From Bacteroidales bacterium (GTDB lineage: Bacteria > Bacteroidota > Bacteroidia > Bacteroidales > P3), in assembly GCA_031271725.1 (NCBI GenBank), contig JAISVE010000029.1:1-14873 (forward strand): a stretch of 14,873 bases of DNA, given 5' to 3'. Shown piece by piece: positions 13,562 to 14,873 of the stretch; position 1 is the first letter of the stretch; every line of letters starts with the position of its first letter. The position numbers and the translations under genes were made by a program. The notes under the pieces were generated by a model. It saw only the letters and a list, made by a program, of their open reading frames with translations. It was not told the DNA's origin and did not search any database.

Positions 13562-14873
13562 AATATTTCCATTGCTTTTTTTATATCCTCGTCTATCGAA
13601 GTATATATATAATAAAATCCGCTGTCCCCAAAAAGGTCTCTGGCGATATTTGCCTTTATAAGAATTTTAAGTTCTGCACCGTAACGCCGCAAAGAGGCTG
13701 AATCCGGTTTTATGCCTTTCTGCTTCCCCTGTGCCAATACTTGCGAAAGCATTGTTTCGGAAAGCACAAAATTTTTCTTAAAATCTTCTACATTTTTGTA
13801 ACGAGCATTAAGAGTATTGCGATTTTGCGTTACATAATTAAAGGAATAATCATAAAGAATACCGCTATTGGACAACAAATTGATATACCTGTACAGTGAA
13901 TCGCTTTTGTAAGGTATGTTTATATCAGGCTGTATGCCGCCGCCACCATAAACAACACGCCCTTTTGCCGTATAATATTTTACGGTATCGGTATGTCTGG
14001 TGCTGTCGGTACCAAAGAGTTCACCATTAAGGTAGCGTTGAAAGAGGTCTTCTTCATACTTTGCACCGCTGTATGCTTTCTGGATTGAACGCCCGCTCGG
14101 GGTATAATACTTTGCCACCGTAAGCCTTAAAAGACTGCCATCTTTAAGGTGCATTTGCTCCTGAACAAGTCCTTTGCCGAAACTGCGCCGCCCAACAATA
14201 GCAGCACGGTCATTGTCCTGCATTGCGCCCGCAAAAATTTCCGATGCGGACGCGGAAAATTGGTCGATAAGAACCACAAGCGGAAGTTTTTGATATTTGC
14301 CGCTTCCGGATGCCCTGACTTCTGTTTTTTGACGGCGAAGCCCACTTGTGTACAGGATTGGCGCATTACGCACCAAAAACATATCGCAGATTTCAAGGCA
14401 TTGGTCTAAAAGCCCACCGCCATTACTTCTTAAATCAACAATAAGTTTTTCCATTCCTTTACGTTTCAATTCGGCAAGAGCGGCGGACACTTCGCGCGCA
14501 CTTGTCTCACTGAACTTTGAGAGTTTTATGTAACCTGTATTATTTTTTATAATAAATGCTGCATCTACGCTGTAATTGGAAATAATATCTCTCTTTACAT
14601 TAACATAGCGGATATGTCTGCTGCCATACGGTAACACACCAAGCCGTACAACACTGCCGCGCTTGCCGCGAAGTGTTTTCATTATTTTTTCGGTTGACAG
14701 ATTTTTGCCTGATATAACTGTAATGCTGTCAACTGAAGCACTTGCAACACCAGCATTACCTCCATTTGCAGAAATTTCCTGTGCCGAGATAATTTTGTCG
14801 CCCTGCCTTATCCCAACCTTTTCCGAAGGACCACCGGAAACAGGCATAATAACAAGCACTGTATCGTTGGATA
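13558..14873 (-). CDS. ctpA: S41 family C-terminal processing protease, N-terminus cut by window edge
   Basis: The frame is open through base 14873, so the signal peptide and the front of the PDZ domain are missing. The first visible part (VLVIMPVSGGPSEKVGIRQGDKII) belongs to the PDZ domain. Then comes the S41 core: GYIKLSKFSE, LIVDLRSNGGGLLDQ, and the nucleophile serine in SASASE with the catalytic lysine in FGKGLVQEQ, 25 residues later. A C-terminal helical extension of about 100 residues follows YGGGGIQPDINIPYKSDS. These proteases act in the periplasm on unstructured C-termini. Upstream of, and coupled to, the PfkB gene. Confidence 0.93.
   Translation of the reverse strand, partial: SNDTVLVIMPVSGGPSEKVGIRQGDKIISAQEISANGGNAGVASASVDSITVISGKNLSTEKIMKTLRGKRGSVVRLGVLPYGSRHIRYVNVKRDIISNYSVDAAFIIKNNTGYIKLSKFSETSAREVSAALAELKRKGMEKLIVDLRSNGGGLLDQCLEICDMFLVRNAPILYTSGLRRQKTEVRASGSGKYQKLPLVVLIDQFSASASEIFAGAMQDNDRAAIVGRRSFGKGLVQEQMHLKDGSLLRLTVAKYYTPSGRSIQKAYSGAKYEEDLFQRYLNGELFGTDSTRHTDTVKYYTAKGRVVYGGGGIQPDINIPYKSDSLYRYINLLSNSGILYDYSFNYVTQNRNTLNARYKNVEDFKKNFVLSETMLSQVLAQGKQKGIKPDSASLRRYGAELKILIKANIARDLFGDSGFYYIYTSIDEDIKKAMEIL

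Overview
The window most likely comes from a member of the Bacteroidota. Several upstream regions carry the Bacteroidota -7 promoter element TAnnTTTG (1843-1850, 3050-3057, 7235-7242, 9388-9395). The F1 beta/epsilon genes form a two-gene block with a short epsilon, BirA lacks a DNA-binding domain, and there is a sphingolipid-type alpha-oxoamine synthase. The genus cannot be read from the sequence.

Layout. 1-758 (-): 5' part of a PLP-dependent alpha-oxoamine synthase, cut by the left edge. 859-4201: an AT-rich accessory stretch holding a VapBC-type toxin-antitoxin pair (-), a Zeta-type kinase with a 60-residue partner (+), and a DUF4143-type ATPase (+) behind a strong palindrome. Between these lie a possible gene remnant (1625-1759) and a 21-codon ORF abutting zeta. 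4203-7211 (-): FGE/SUMF1-like protein, short-chain dehydrogenase and two-domain VOC protein, all read leftward. 7249-9378: birA (+) convergent with and overlapping ispE (-), which follows a short chromate transporter (-). 9452-12500 (+): small lipoprotein, atpD, atpC and ilvE, closed by a long perfect terminator hairpin. 12569-14873 (-): S41 C-terminal processing protease (cut by the right edge) coupled to a PfkB-family sugar/nucleoside kinase.

Most of the right two thirds is housekeeping: ATP synthesis, biotin attachment, isoprenoid precursors, branched-chain amino acids and envelope proteolysis. The left accessory part is a small cluster of toxin-antitoxin and NTPase genes.

Three things stand out. 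First, a repeat of about 93 bp occurs twice in inverted orientation (2532-2624 and 5249-5341). Each copy holds a 29-codon ORF ending in an ATGA overlap with the start codon of an unrelated gene (the zeta partner and the VOC gene), and one copy also supplies the 3' end of the zeta gene. Second, the C-terminus of the SUMF1-like protein (6306-6398) looks like the variable region of a diversity-generating retroelement target: nearly all its codons end in pyrimidine, around a fixed CRVSAR and GFRLA frame. Third, birA and ispE overlap tail to tail by 154 bp, with the ispE GSGS motif antisense to the last birA codons.
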